Shown here in pieces: positions 37,664 to 47,593 of a stretch of DNA of 64,000 nt. The DNA is from Catenovulum agarivorans YM01 (lineage in GTDB: Bacteria > Pseudomonadota > Gammaproteobacteria > Enterobacterales > Alteromonadaceae). The stretch spans positions 146,693 through 210,692 of the forward strand of contig NZ_JH767523.1 of NCBI RefSeq assembly GCF_000281085.1, given 5' to 3'. The notes under the pieces are model-generated. The model was not told where the DNA came from. It did not search any database and saw nothing but the letters and a program-made list of their open reading frames with translations. The position numbers and the translations under genes were made by a program. Every line of letters starts with the position of its first letter. The stretch's first letter is position 1.

Positions 37664-38143
37664 ATGCCAAATACATTAAGAGTTATTCTATTATTTGTTT
37701 GCATTATTTTGTTGGCTAGCATAGTTTTTTGGCAACCGCAATTGGTGACTTCTCATCAATTAAATGCCAACAACAATTGCCAATTAAATCGACAACAATC
37801 TTGTTCTTTGACAACAGAACAAGGCATGAATATAAATTTAACCAGTTATCAAACAGAATTTACACTTGAACAAAAAAATACCGTTGCTTTAACCATAAAT
37901 AACGCCAAGCATAGCTATGATGACGATTGGCAAGTTCAAGCATATTTATCTGGCATTAATATGGACATGGGTAAAATTCCTCTCAACGTAATACATCAAC
38001 AACAAGGTTACCTGATTGAGGTGGTGCCTGTTATGTGTGCTGAGGCAAATATGCGTTGGCAGATAGAAATTAATTTGGTTAATGTGCAGCGGTCAGAAAT
38101 CGTTAAGCAGTCCGTTTTTGCAACTTTTACTACCCATTGGTGA
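37664..38143 (+). CDS. Uncharacterised membrane-anchored periplasmic protein next to ccoN
   Basis: A 159-residue protein without a firm family. An N-terminal helix (VILLFVCIILLASIVFW) would anchor a periplasmic domain of about 125 residues. That domain has four Cys (two in NCQLNRQQSC, one in VMCAE, none forming CxxC) and a Met-rich strand, YLSGINMDMGKIP, followed by an Ig-like pattern with EANMRWQIEINL. The layout recalls YtkA/FixH-like domains and copper-handling proteins. Its divergence from ccoN and the shared FNR-like box suggest a part in oxidase assembly or copper supply; this is inference. Confidence 0.75.
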   Translation: MPNTLRVILLFVCIILLASIVFWQPQLVTSHQLNANNNCQLNRQQSCSLTTEQGMNINLTSYQTEFTLEQKNTVALTINNAKHSYDDDWQVQAYLSGINMDMGKIPLNVIHQQQGYLIEVVPVMCAEANMRWQIEINLVNVQRSEIVKQSVFATFTTHW

Positions 38144-38181
38144 GGATTAGATTGAGTTAAAAAAGTTGCTTGTAAAAACAA

Positions 38182-38197
38182 GGGTAAACGTTTTACT
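38182..38197. promoter_or_regulatory. GalR-like operator upstream of galT
   Basis: GGGTAAACGTTTTACT resembles the E. coli GalR operator GTGTAANCGNTTACAC in its left half and centre; the right half is shifted by one base. The ten bases GGGTAAACGT recur at 38307-38316 immediately before the galT start codon. A GalR-type gene lies just downstream of galK. Binding is inferred. Confidence 0.5.
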
Positions 38198-38316
38198 TTT
38201 TTCCTTGTGTTATTTATTTGTAAAGCGTATGATGTGTCAAAGTTTGTTATTTCTTATCGGCCATTATATATGGCTTATGGCATTTTTAGGTTAAATTACA
38301 CAAAGAGGGTAAACGT

Positions 38317-39360
38317 ATGACCACTGAGTTTGATCCAACTGAACACCCGCATCGCCGTTACAACCCTATGATTGGCGAGTGGATTTTAGTTTCTCCTCAT
38401 AGAGCTAAGCGTCCTTGGCAAGGCCAATCTGAAGTTTTAGATGAAGAACAAAAGCCTAGTTACGATGAAAGCTGCTATTTGTGTGCCGGTAACAAACGTA
38501 TAACGGGCGAGTTAAATCCTCAGTACGAAGGCACTTTTGTATTTACTAATGACTTTGCAGCATTAAAAACAGAGTCTCCAGAATTTACAAGTGATGATGC
38601 CTTGTTCAAACAAGAAACAACGGTTGGGTGTAGTCGAGTAATTTGTTTTTCGCCAGATCACAGCAAAACGCTACCAGAAATGAAAATTTCTGATATTGAA
38701 AAGGTTGTTGACACCTGGCAAGAGCAAACTGCCGATTTAGGCCAAACTTACCAATGGGTACAAGTGTTTGAGAATAAAGGCGCTATGATGGGCTGTTCGA
38801 ATCCGCATCCACATGGACAAATTTGGGCTCATCAACATATTCCAACCTTACCAGCTAAAAAATGTGATCGTTTTACCGAATATTTCAACAAGAATGGTCG
38901 CAATATGATAGCTGATTACGTGCAGCGTGAACTTGAATTAAAAGAACGCATTGTATGTGAAAACACAGATTGGGTTGTTGTAGTACCTTATTGGGCTGGT
39001 TGGCCATTTGAAACCTTGTTGTTACCTAAATTTACAGTTTCTCGTATGACTGAGTTGAACCAAGGTCAAAAAGCAAGTTTGGCAGATATCATTAGTCAAA
39101 TTACCATTCGTTACGACAATTTGTTTAATGCATCTTTCCCATATTCTATGGGCTGGCATGGTGCACCATTTGATGGTAGTGATGACCACCCAGAGTGGAC
39201 TTTACATGCAACTTTTTTCCCGCCGCTGTTGCGTTCAGCCACGGTCAGAAAATTTATGGTTGGTTACGAAATGATGGCTGAAGCTCAGCGTGACCTAACC
39301 CCAGAACAAGCTGCTGACAGATTAAGAAATGTTAGCCCAGTGCATTACAAAAATAAGTGA
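38317..39360 (+). CDS. galT: Galactose-1-phosphate uridylyltransferase
   Basis: Exchanges UMP between UDP-glucose and galactose 1-phosphate in the Leloir pathway. Zinc-site Cys are seen in CYLCAGN, and the catalytic HPH motif is intact in [12 protein letters not shown]. 347 residues, like E. coli GalT. Ribosome site GAGGG lies before ATG 38317. Its stop overlaps or abuts the start of galK, forming a two-gene operon. No galE or mutarotase gene is present in the window. Confidence 0.96.
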   Translation: MTTEFDPTEHPHRRYNPMIGEWILVSPHRAKRPWQGQSEVLDEEQKPSYDESCYLCAGNKRITGELNPQYEGTFVFTNDFAALKTESPEFTSDDALFKQETTVGCSRVICFSPDHSKTLPEMKISDIEKVVDTWQEQTADLGQTYQWVQVFENKGAMMGCSNPHPHGQIWAHQHIPTLPAKKCDRFTEYFNKNGRNMIADYVQRELELKERIVCENTDWVVVVPYWAGWPFETLLLPKFTVSRMTELNQGQKASLADIISQITIRYDNLFNASFPYSMGWHGAPFDGSDDHPEWTLHATFFPPLLRSATVRKFMVGYEMMAEAQRDLTPEQAADRLRNVSPVHYKNK

Positions 39361-40511
39361 GTTTGACCATGAGTAGACAAGATTTAGTAACAGGTTTATA
39401 CCAAGACAACTTTAACGCACAGCCACAAGCTGTGATCCATGCGCCTGGCCGGGTAAATCTAATTGGCGAACATACAGATTACAACGGCGGCTTTGTACTA
39501 CCTGCTGCGATTAACTTTGGTACAGACATAGCTTGTACTTTACGTGATGATAGAGAAGTGAACATTTTAGCGGCTGATTTGGAAAAAGAAGTCATTAAAT
39601 TTAGCTTAGATGATATCCAGCGTGACGAGGCGCATAGCTGGAGTAACTATGTTCGTGGTGTGTTGCTATCTTTAATGAAAGTTTACCCAGACATTAAAGG
39701 TGCAAACTTAGTGGTTTCAGGCAACGTGCCGCAAGGTGCTGGTTTAAGTTCTTCAGCTTCTTTTGAAATTGCTATTTTAAAAGCCTTTAGTCAACTTAAT
39801 AACTTGGACTTAGATGGCATCAAAGCAGCGTTGATGGGACAAGAAGCAGAAAACGAATTTGTTGGTTGTTCATGCGGTATTATGGATCAGCTTATTTCAG
39901 CTATGGGCAAAAAAGATCAAGCTATGTTGCTTGACTGTGAGTCATTAGAAATTCAATACACTAGTGTACCAACTTCATTGGATTTAGTGATTATAAACTC
40001 AAACGTAAAACGTGGTTTAGTCGACAGTGAATACAATACCCGTCGTCAACAATGTGAAAACGCAGCAAAAATTATGCAAGTAGACACATTGCGTGGCGCT
40101 GATATGGCGAAATTAAATGAATTTAAGTCTCAATTATCAGAGCTTGAATACAAGCGAGCGCATCACGTAATTACTGAAAATCAACGTACATTGGATATGT
40201 TGGCAGCGTTAAATGCGGGTGAGTTTTCTAAAGTAAGTCAATTAATGAAAGGTTCGCACGCGTCTATGCGCGATGATTTCGAAATCACCACAAGCCAAAT
40301 TGACTACTTAGTTGAAATTGTTGATCAAGTGATTGGTGAGCAAGGTGGCGTACGCATGACAGGTGGTGGATTTGGTGGTTGTGTTGTAGCACTTGTGCCG
40401 AAAAACTTAACCAGCGCTGTTAAAGCAACTATTGCTGAAAATTACTTTAACAAAACTGGCCTAAACGCAGATATCTTCATTTGTAGCGCAGAACAAGGTG
40501 CTTTTGCTTAA
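39357..40511 (+). CDS. galK: Galactokinase
   Basis: GHMP-family kinase that phosphorylates galactose at C1. The galactokinase signature [20 protein letters not shown] is near residue 30, the ATP-binding GHMP motif [15 protein letters not shown] near 125, and the third motif MTGGGFGGC near 345. The GTG at 39357 overlaps the galT stop (GTGA) and gives 384 residues; an in-frame ATG at 39369 is an alternative start and neither has a strong ribosome site. Confidence 0.95.
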   Translation: MSLTMSRQDLVTGLYQDNFNAQPQAVIHAPGRVNLIGEHTDYNGGFVLPAAINFGTDIACTLRDDREVNILAADLEKEVIKFSLDDIQRDEAHSWSNYVRGVLLSLMKVYPDIKGANLVVSGNVPQGAGLSSSASFEIAILKAFSQLNNLDLDGIKAALMGQEAENEFVGCSCGIMDQLISAMGKKDQAMLLDCESLEIQYTSVPTSLDLVIINSNVKRGLVDSEYNTRRQQCENAAKIMQVDTLRGADMAKLNEFKSQLSELEYKRAHHVITENQRTLDMLAALNAGEFSKVSQLMKGSHASMRDDFEITTSQIDYLVEIVDQVIGEQGGVRMTGGGFGGCVVALVPKNLTSAVKATIAENYFNKTGLNADIFICSAEQGAFA

Positions 40512-40579
40512 TCAAAGGTACACAGAGTCGTAATGCCAATTTGATTTGACATACTTATTCAACGCTTAAGTATGGGTTT

Positions 40580-40606
40580 GAGAGAAGCTTTGCTTCTCTC
40601 TTTTTT
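40580..40606 (+). terminator. Intrinsic terminator of galTK
   Basis: A perfect 9-bp stem (GAGAGAAGC with GCTTCTCTC) with a TTT loop, followed by six T. It lies between the convergent galK and galR genes; the A-poor left flank makes it mainly a plus-strand terminator. Confidence 0.93.
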
Positions 40607-40622
40607 CTAATACATCAGTGGA

Positions 40623-41633
40623 CTATTTTAACGCGACTGAAACAGACTCTCGTTTTACTATGGTCGGAGTATATTTGTGGGTACTTGTGTGTTCAGCTTG
40701 CGGCTTTTTAGTCGCCAGTGATAAAGCTAACTCAGCGGCTTTAACGCCCATCATTTCAATTGGGTATTTTAATGTGGTTAATTTAGGTCGGCAGTAGCGG
40801 GCTAAAATAACGTCATCAAAGCCGATTACAGAGACTTCAGTTGGTACTTGCACACCGTGATCCAACAACATTGACATGGCACCAGCAGCCATAGCGTCGT
40901 TGTAAGCAACGACAGCTGTAAATTCAATGCCTTTACTCAGCAGGTTTTGCATAGCCGCTTCACCACCTTCTTGATCCGGCGTTGCTAACTCTATTGCAGC
41001 TTTTTCTATGCTGATACCAGCCGCGTTTAATTCATCTTCAACGCCTTTCAATCTAAGAATCGGGTCGTCAATTTGGTATTGGCTGGTAATTATGGCTACT
41101 TTTTTATGACCAAGACTCAATAAGTGTTTTGCAATGCTTGCCCCGCCAGCATAGTTATCTAGCCAGACACAACGGTCAGCAATAGCTTCAATGTAGCGAT
41201 TAATTAACACAAAACCCGGAATTTCTTTAGCGTAACCAACTAAAACGTCGTCACTGAGTGCTTTGCTATGTACTACCATAGCTTCACATCTATGCTCCAT
41301 TAAAGTATCAATAGCCTTCATTTCAGTTTTTGCTTGAATGGAGCCAGAGCTTAATAAAACTTGCATGTCTTTTTGGCGTGCGACACTTTCGATACCATGC
41401 GCTAAAGTTGCAAAAAATGGATCGGATAACTCAGCTAAGACCACGCCTAACGACGGGTTTCGTTGAGTGACTAATGCCCTTGCATTGGCATTAGGGCGGT
41501 AGCCCATTTCTTTCATTATTTCTTTAATGCGCGCGCGCGTAGCATCACCTACTTTAGGACCATTGTTTATAACGCGCGAAACAGTCGCAAGTGAAACACC
41601 TGCAGCACTTGCAATATCTTTTATTGTTGCCAT
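40623..41633 (-). CDS. galR: LacI-family transcriptional regulator GalR/GalS
   Basis: Repressor of galactose genes, 336 residues. The helix-turn-helix MATIKDIASAAGVSLATVSR and hinge helix RPNANARALV are followed by a periplasmic-binding-like sensor domain. Similarity to E. coli GalR/GalS runs through the whole length: LSDPFFATLAHGIE, HRCEAMVVHSKAL, YNDAMAAGAMS, GFDDVILARYCRPKLTT. It is convergent with galTK. A loose operator-like AACGTT palindrome at about 41641-41660, just before its start, suggests autoregulation. Its predicted site differs from the ACCGGT-centred operators of the pectin locus. Confidence 0.9.
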   Translation of the reverse strand: MATIKDIASAAGVSLATVSRVINNGPKVGDATRARIKEIMKEMGYRPNANARALVTQRNPSLGVVLAELSDPFFATLAHGIESVARQKDMQVLLSSGSIQAKTEMKAIDTLMEHRCEAMVVHSKALSDDVLVGYAKEIPGFVLINRYIEAIADRCVWLDNYAGGASIAKHLLSLGHKKVAIITSQYQIDDPILRLKGVEDELNAAGISIEKAAIELATPDQEGGEAAMQNLLSKGIEFTAVVAYNDAMAAGAMSMLLDHGVQVPTEVSVIGFDDVILARYCRPKLTTLKYPIEMMGVKAAELALSLATKKPQAEHTSTHKYTPTIVKRESVSVALK

Positions 41634-41758
41634 ATTTAACGGGGTACAACGTTTTCATTGTGATTTGATACGAATGTTACTAAATTAAGTCAATTGGTAA
41701 CAGCGTTAATTTTGTCAAAGTTGCATACTTGTCCTATGCTCTAAGAAAAGGAGGGAAC

Positions 41759-42283
41759 GTGAGCAGCCTTAGTTTACCTAACATTATTGATGTTGAAGCG
41801 TCTGGTTTTGGACGAGGTAGCTACCCAATTGAAGTTGGTGTGGTTTTATCGTCAGGCAGGCGGTTTTGCAGTTTGATTGAACCTCATGAATCTTGGCAAC
41901 ATTGGCAAAGGACAGCTGAAGATACACACAAAATCTCATTGCAAGAGGTATTATTATTTGGCAAAGATATTAAATGGGTGGCTAACCAATTAAATACTGT
42001 GTTGGCCGGACAAATCGTTTATTCCGATGCTTGGGGCAATGATTCAAGCTGGGTTGCTAAATTGTTTGAACAAGCTGAGGTAAGTCAGCATTTTAAAATT
42101 GATAGCATAGTCAATGTGTTAACTGAGCAACAAATGGAAATTTGGCACGACACCAAAGAAGCGCTTGCAGCAAATAGCAAAGAGGCTCGACACAGAGCCA
42201 GCAATGATGCTGTGCTTATTCAAAATACGTTTTACCAAACGCAAATTAAATTGGGCTTAGTGAATAAAATCGACGTAGCGTAA
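41759..42283 (+). CDS. DEDDh-type 3'-5' exonuclease-like protein
   Basis: A 174-residue protein resembling the RNase T/DnaQ exonuclease fold. Motif I is seen as IIDVEASGFGRGSYPIEVGV (Asp-x-Glu), a central acidic motif near YSDAWGNDSSW, and motif III as HRASNDAVL (His and Asp of DEDDh). GTG 41759 is preceded by a perfect AAGGAGGG ribosome site, so the upstream in-frame TTG at 41729 is rejected. It is convergent with the PilZ gene, whose stop is adjacent. Substrate (RNA or DNA) unknown. Confidence 0.75.
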   Translation: MSSLSLPNIIDVEASGFGRGSYPIEVGVVLSSGRRFCSLIEPHESWQHWQRTAEDTHKISLQEVLLFGKDIKWVANQLNTVLAGQIVYSDAWGNDSSWVAKLFEQAEVSQHFKIDSIVNVLTEQQMEIWHDTKEALAANSKEARHRASNDAVLIQNTFYQTQIKLGLVNKIDVA

Positions 42284-44788
42284 TCACTCACCAAGCAATT
42301 TACGTGCGAGCAATTGTTGTTGCACTTTTTCGTAACTAAAACCGTAACGCAACATAGTTTCTTCTGTAATATCTACTATATCCCCAACAGCAGTAACCGA
42401 CCATAAATCTTCTTCTAGCTGCTTAGCCTTGTGAATAGCATATTGGCTTACATACGCCAATTCATGGGCGATATAGTCAGTATCTGGACGACCTGTACGC
42501 GATAAATAAATACGCAGCGAAAAAAACAAGACATTATTTTGAGTTGCTTTTTGAATAAAGATTTTTCTGGCTGAGTTACTGCGCATTTCCGAAGCGAGAA
42601 TGGTTTCAAAGCGTGTTGTTACATTAGTTTCTTGCGCTCTAACTCTGACAAACAAATCTTGGTAAACAGGCAGGGAGTCACGTTGTAAACGCCTTAGCAT
42701 ATTAATAATAAAACTGTTCAAGTAGTTGTTGCGTAATAATGGATAAAGGTTGAAGCCAGTTTCGTTATCACTATTAAATAATTTTAACGCCGTCGAGTTT
42801 GCATTAGTGTAAGCAATATTTTTGAGCTCGTGACGGATACCGCGTTTGTGAATGAAAAAGCCAATATTGTTTTGTGCGCGAATATATAGGTTACGCAAGG
42901 CTTCGGCTAAACCTGGGATCACATTGCCCATAAACGCAGCTTTTAGTTTGTCTTTATTTTTATCAATTAATTGCTCGAAAAATTGTTTGCCTACATGCGC
43001 TTGGCCTCGCTCTTCAAACGCACGAAGGTTAATGATTGTTTTGGCTTTATTGAAACCCATGACCTCGTAAACTAAATTTTTCAGTTTAAACTTGCTGGAT
43101 ATTTGCTGTAAGTCGGGTAGTTCAATTTTAAGTTTTTCATATTTTTCGACATTCATAGACTCTGGACATTCTATTTGCATGCCGTTGATTGAGAAATCTT
43201 TTGTTATACCCGATTTATCTACATATTCAGTAGATAATACCACTGCAGTTTTGTAGATGTAGCGAGTTTGCGAGCGCAAGTTGACGTATTTAAATGCCAC
43301 ATCTTCAACAGGTAAAATTGGGTCGGTTTTAGCGTGGCCAAACACTTTGAGCTCGTTAACTTCATTTATTTCAAAACTATTGTTTTGTTGGTATAAGGCT
43401 TTGGAGTCTTCATCGTCCACTGGGGTTAATACCAATACGTATTTTAGTTTGGAGATATGGCTAAGCACACGTGGAGATGGGCGATTTTTATCTTTAAACG
43501 TTTTGTGTTCAGGTGTAGGTGGCAAAGTTGCGGGTAAATACGCATTTTCTACCGCAATGCTATTTAGTTGCGCTTTGTAGACCATCCAGTTTTTTTTGCT
43601 ACTACCAAACGCCAAAAAGATTCGTTTTAAATTGTCGTCTGCGGCGAGTTCTTCCGCAGAGGCAGAATAAAAATAGGTACGCCCTTTGGCCACGTGGGTA
43701 AAAGCGTAAAAGCTAGTTTCTTTTTCACTGTGTGTTTGATTTAACAACTCAGTAATACGTTTGTGGGTGAGTAGTTGGCTGATACAAATTTGGTTATTTT
43801 CGTCTAACCAATTACGCACTAAATTTTTGTTATGGTCGTTGCTCAACATCATAACAGGGTAGAGCGCACCATTGTCATGTTGGGCTATAAATACAGGTAG
43901 TGAGGTGATACGTGGAAGGTAATATTGTTCGTAACCTTTGATCAAAACCGCATCAACCGAATTATCTAAATTGAGTTTATAGCGTCGCTTATTGCCATTA
44001 ATAAAATTAGCGAGAAACTCATCAAACGAGTGGGTTTCAACATCATAAGTTCGAACACAGGTCGGGTATATGTAACCTTGTTTCTGTTCGACATTAATGA
44101 CTCTGTATTGAATTTTATCTTTTAGGCCTAAAGCGAATTCTTTTTCTAAACCAAGAAAACGGATATAAACCAATTGACCAGGTGTTACTTGATATTTGCG
44201 CTGTAATTTTAAGCGGCAGCCACTAACTGATATATCTGTGGTAACCGCTTTAAATAAGTCGGTTACGCTGGCTTCAACTTCAATTTGCATCGTGTAATTC
44301 ATGCGCTCTTCTTCGCGCATTTGTCGCTCACCAAATTTAAGTGCGACCGCTGGGTAATTTGCAATTGTGCCGCCGCTGTCAGCCGTACTATCTGAGCTGC
44401 TTGTTGTATCACTATCTAAATTTGTATTGCGGTTTTTCTTTTGTTGTCGGCTGCGATCGGTAATATCTTCGAAGATGCCATTACAATAGAGGCCATAAAT
44501 TTCTATACCTTTTTCGAACCGTTCAATGCTGTGCATATCTAAATAATGCACGATACCTTGATGGTCGTACTCTGTGCATTCTTCGTCGACCAAACCGCGA
44601 AGATCAATACGACGTGCACAAGGGGTGGCAAGGCGCTTAAGCTCCATTTTTATTAAAAATCGTTTTGGTTTTGGTATATCAGACGCCAACAGATTCAATA
44701 CTTGATCAAAATCAGGTGCTTTGACACTCGGTTTTAGTTTTTCAATGATTGATGCAAATTCAGCAAGTGTTGGATCTTTTTTTGTCAT
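42284..44788 (-). CDS. Large tandem PilZ-domain protein
   Basis: An 834-residue cytoplasmic protein with two PilZ-like domains, expected to bind cyclic di-GMP. The first (about residues 160-265) has REEER as the RxxxR arginine motif and TDISVSGCRLKL as D/NxSxxG; the second (about 510-600) has RSQTR and KDFSINGMQIE. The rest is alpha/beta sequence without recognised domains, plus a Ser/Asp-rich linker near 125-145. ATG 44788 is preferred over TTG 44806. Position beside radA matches a PilZ gene next to radA in Vibrio (recalled, not checked). Output unknown. Confidence 0.82.
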   Translation of the reverse strand: MTKKDPTLAEFASIIEKLKPSVKAPDFDQVLNLLASDIPKPKRFLIKMELKRLATPCARRIDLRGLVDEECTEYDHQGIVHYLDMHSIERFEKGIEIYGLYCNGIFEDITDRSRQQKKNRNTNLDSDTTSSSDSTADSGGTIANYPAVALKFGERQMREEERMNYTMQIEVEASVTDLFKAVTTDISVSGCRLKLQRKYQVTPGQLVYIRFLGLEKEFALGLKDKIQYRVINVEQKQGYIYPTCVRTYDVETHSFDEFLANFINGNKRRYKLNLDNSVDAVLIKGYEQYYLPRITSLPVFIAQHDNGALYPVMMLSNDHNKNLVRNWLDENNQICISQLLTHKRITELLNQTHSEKETSFYAFTHVAKGRTYFYSASAEELAADDNLKRIFLAFGSSKKNWMVYKAQLNSIAVENAYLPATLPPTPEHKTFKDKNRPSPRVLSHISKLKYVLVLTPVDDEDSKALYQQNNSFEINEVNELKVFGHAKTDPILPVEDVAFKYVNLRSQTRYIYKTAVVLSTEYVDKSGITKDFSINGMQIECPESMNVEKYEKLKIELPDLQQISSKFKLKNLVYEVMGFNKAKTIINLRAFEERGQAHVGKQFFEQLIDKNKDKLKAAFMGNVIPGLAEALRNLYIRAQNNIGFFIHKRGIRHELKNIAYTNANSTALKLFNSDNETGFNLYPLLRNNYLNSFIINMLRRLQRDSLPVYQDLFVRVRAQETNVTTRFETILASEMRSNSARKIFIQKATQNNVLFFSLRIYLSRTGRPDTDYIAHELAYVSQYAIHKAKQLEEDLWSVTAVGDIVDITEETMLRYGFSYEKVQQQLLARKLLGE

Positions 44789-44965
44789 ACTTATTGTTGA
44801 GTCCAAAATCTATGGCTTAAAAATTAGGTATTTACCTTGTGCGACAAATTATTATCGTCATTGTTGTAAACAAGTTTATACCTAAATTACTGGAAAATGT
44901 AGAAAAGGATTAATTTTATCTATTGCTAGAGCCTGATAAACTTGCAGAAAATTATCAGAAGTTAA

Positions 44966-46339
44966 ATGAGTTTTATGGCGAAATCTAAAACTGCTTGGGT
45001 TTGTAATGAATGTGGCGCTGACTTTTCACGCTGGATGGGGCAGTGCAACGAATGTAAGTCTTGGAATACCATCACAGAATATAAAGTTGCTAAATCTACC
45101 AGCCCGAGTGTTGCAAAATTTTCAGGTTACGCAGGACAAGTTACTGCCAAAATAGAAACTTTAGAGTCAATTGAATTAACTGAATTACCTAGAATATCTA
45201 GTGGCCTACAAGAGTTTGATCGAGTTTTAGGTGGCGGAATAGTGCCAGGCTCTGCTGTGTTAATAGGCGGCTCGCCAGGTGCTGGCAAAAGTACTTTGTT
45301 ATTACAGACTATGTGTCATTTAGCTAAACATATGCCAGTGTTGTATGTAACGGGTGAAGAATCGTTACAGCAAGTGGCGATGCGTGCTGATCGCCTAAAA
45401 CTCCCAAAAGACAAACTTAAATTATTATCAGAAACCAATGTTGAGAATATTTGTTTATTAGCGAGTGAAATAAAACCTTCCATCATGGTCATTGACTCAA
45501 TTCAAGTTATGCATATGACGGATATTCAGTCAGCGCCGGGGAGCGTTTCGCAAGTACGTGAAACCGCTGCATTTTTAACCCGTTACGCTAAACAAAATCA
45601 TGTCGCAATTTTTATGGTCGGACACGTAACAAAAGACGGTACCTTGGCCGGCCCTAAAGTGTTAGAACATTGTATCGACTGCTCTATTTTGTTGGATGGC
45701 TCGACGGACAGCCGATATCGAACTTTGCGCAGCCATAAAAATCGCTTTGGTGCAGTGAATGAACTTGGGGTATTTGCTATGACAGAACTAGGCATGAAAG
45801 AGGTGAAAAACCCGTCGGCGATTTTCTTGTCTAGAGCAGATATTCCAGCGGCAGGTTCTTTAGTTATGGTTATTTGGGAAGGGACAAGGCCGCTGATGGT
45901 TGAGATCCAAGCATTGGCGGATCACTCTATGTTAGGCAATCCAAGGAGAGTAACTGTTGGTTTAGAGCAAAATCGTCTGGCGTTATTGTTGGCAGTGTTA
46001 CATAGGCATGGCGGTTTAGCTTTGGGCGACCAAGATGTGTTTGTCAATATAGTTGGTGGTGTCAAAGTCAGCGAAACAGCTGCTGATTTAGCTTTGTTGG
46101 TTGCGCTCGTATCTAGCTTTAAAAACCAAATACTTGCGCAAGATTTAGTGGTGTTTGGCGAGGTTGGTCTTTCAGGGGAGATAAGGCCAGTGCAAAACGG
46201 TATTGAGCGCTTAAAAGAAGCGGCCAAACACGGTTTTAAACGTGCGATTGTGCCAAAACAAAACGCACCCAAACAACCAATTGGTGATATGCAAGTAATT
46301 GGTGTGAGTCAGTTGTCCGAAGCGCTTGAAGTTATCTAA
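44966..46339 (+). CDS. radA: DNA repair protein RadA
   Basis: Hexameric DnaB-like helicase/ATPase that promotes branch migration in recombination. Zinc finger with CNECG and CNEC at the N-terminus, Walker A GGSPGAGKST, the RadA-specific KNRFG motif (in SHKNRFGAVNE), and a C-terminal Lon-protease-like domain (about residues 290-450). 457 residues, or 454 if the ATG at 44975 (MAKSK) is used; neither has a strong ribosome site. Confidence 0.95.
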   Translation: MSFMAKSKTAWVCNECGADFSRWMGQCNECKSWNTITEYKVAKSTSPSVAKFSGYAGQVTAKIETLESIELTELPRISSGLQEFDRVLGGGIVPGSAVLIGGSPGAGKSTLLLQTMCHLAKHMPVLYVTGEESLQQVAMRADRLKLPKDKLKLLSETNVENICLLASEIKPSIMVIDSIQVMHMTDIQSAPGSVSQVRETAAFLTRYAKQNHVAIFMVGHVTKDGTLAGPKVLEHCIDCSILLDGSTDSRYRTLRSHKNRFGAVNELGVFAMTELGMKEVKNPSAIFLSRADIPAAGSLVMVIWEGTRPLMVEIQALADHSMLGNPRRVTVGLEQNRLALLLAVLHRHGGLALGDQDVFVNIVGGVKVSETAADLALLVALVSSFKNQILAQDLVVFGEVGLSGEIRPVQNGIERLKEAAKHGFKRAIVPKQNAPKQPIGDMQVIGVSQLSEALEVI

Positions 46340-46360
46340 CTGAACCAGAGTTAAGTTAAT

Positions 46361-46552
46361 TTATTCATTCGCTACGGTGAAATCCATATTGCTGTCATAT
46401 TCATGTAAGTGAAAAGAAACATGGATTGCGTTACAGCAAGCGGGGCAATCTTCATAATAATCTTGGTCACCATTTGAGTCGTCTAACATTAGATGAATAT
46501 GGTGACCGCAGTGTGGGCATTCAGTTGCCTTATCAATTAAGTAAGTAGCCAT
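46361..46552 (-). CDS. CPXCG-motif cysteine-rich small protein
   Basis: A 63-residue protein with ATECPHCGHHIHLMLD near the N-terminus and YYEDCPACCNAIHVSF after it, the CPXCG zinc-ribbon family. GGAGGG six bases upstream fixes ATG 46552 as the start. Function unknown; such proteins are common in marine gammaproteobacteria. It is convergent with radA, with a 21-base gap. Confidence 0.85.
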   Translation of the reverse strand: MATYLIDKATECPHCGHHIHLMLDDSNGDQDYYEDCPACCNAIHVSFHLHEYDSNMDFTVANE

Positions 46553-46675
46553 GTGACCCTCCATTAAACAAATAAAATTTGGCTGTCCTTTGTTAAAGTT
46601 AGGTCAAAATAGCCCGAGTTAAAAATCCTGACGGAGATATTTTTCCGCGAATATTTAGAATTCGTATTTATAAAT

Positions 46676-47536
46676 TTACATTCGAGCTATTTGCAGTAAG
46701 TACTCTTTACTTTGCTGAATATAACTACCAGCGAATAGGTTTGCATGATTGAGGATATGGTAAAAATTATAGATATGTTTTCGTTTGTTGTAGCCAGCCT
46801 CTAACGGACTGATTGATTGATAACCTGTATAAAACTCTTCTGGGAATCGCCCAAATAGTTCTGTCATTGCAATATCCGTTTCAGGATCACCGTAATAGCT
46901 GGCTGGATCGAACAATACAGGGTCTTGCGCGCAACCAATATTGCCTTGCCATAGATCACCATGTAGCAGCGCTGCCGGCGGTTTTCGTGATTTTAGTAAC
47001 CCATGGATAATCGCGACAATTTCATCAATATCTCCAATTGAAATGCCTTTTTCTTGCAATAGCTCTAATTGAAAACCAATGCGTTGTTCGGCAAAAAAAG
47101 TTGACCAATTGGTATGCCACTGGTTGTTTTGAAGGGTTTTTCCAATGAAATTGTTGGCGTCAAAACCATATTGAGCTTGCACATCTTGTTGATGTAATTG
47201 GGCTAGTTGTACACCTGCTTGTCGCCAACTATTCATTTTAAAAGGGTGAAAATCTAAAAACTCCAAAACTAAATAACTATGTAATTGGCTAGTATTCAGC
47301 ACAAGTACCTTGGGTGTTTTAATACAGTTTGTTTTGGCAATTTTTGACAGCGCAAGCGCTTCGCAGGCAAAATTTTCATAAAAGTCGTGCTGATTCACTT
47401 TTACAAAAAAGTCACCAGCATTGGTATTGATGACAAAAGCTTGGCTAATATCGCCGCCACTTATGCTGTGTTTATCGAGTATTTTTACTTCAGCACCAAG
47501 ATGTGCTGACAAGTCAATTTCTACCTGATGCCACAT
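46676..47536 (-). CDS. Fructosamine kinase-like protein (YniA family)
   Basis: Aminoglycoside-phosphotransferase-fold kinase of the fructosamine-3-kinase/ketosamine kinase family, which repairs glycated amines by phosphorylation. ATP-binding FFVKVNQHD near residue 44, catalytic loop LLHGDLWQGNIG near 195 and the metal-binding DPASYYGDPETDIAMTELFG near 216 are all present. 286 residues, complete. It stands alone between the CPXCG gene and csdE. Confidence 0.9.
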   Translation of the reverse strand: MWHQVEIDLSAHLGAEVKILDKHSISGGDISQAFVINTNAGDFFVKVNQHDFYENFACEALALSKIAKTNCIKTPKVLVLNTSQLHSYLVLEFLDFHPFKMNSWRQAGVQLAQLHQQDVQAQYGFDANNFIGKTLQNNQWHTNWSTFFAEQRIGFQLELLQEKGISIGDIDEIVAIIHGLLKSRKPPAALLHGDLWQGNIGCAQDPVLFDPASYYGDPETDIAMTELFGRFPEEFYTGYQSISPLEAGYNKRKHIYNFYHILNHANLFAGSYIQQSKEYLLQIARM

Positions 47537-47593
47537 AGTGATAGTCTACTTTATTGCGGTTAGATCAAAGTATAGTCTAGCCAAGCTGCTTGG

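Noticed and set aside
40623..41633. GalR as the regulator of the pectin operators
   Set aside because: It is closely GalR/GalS-like and sits with galTK, whose operators have an AACGTT centre, not ACCGGT. It also lies 14 kb away from the locus.
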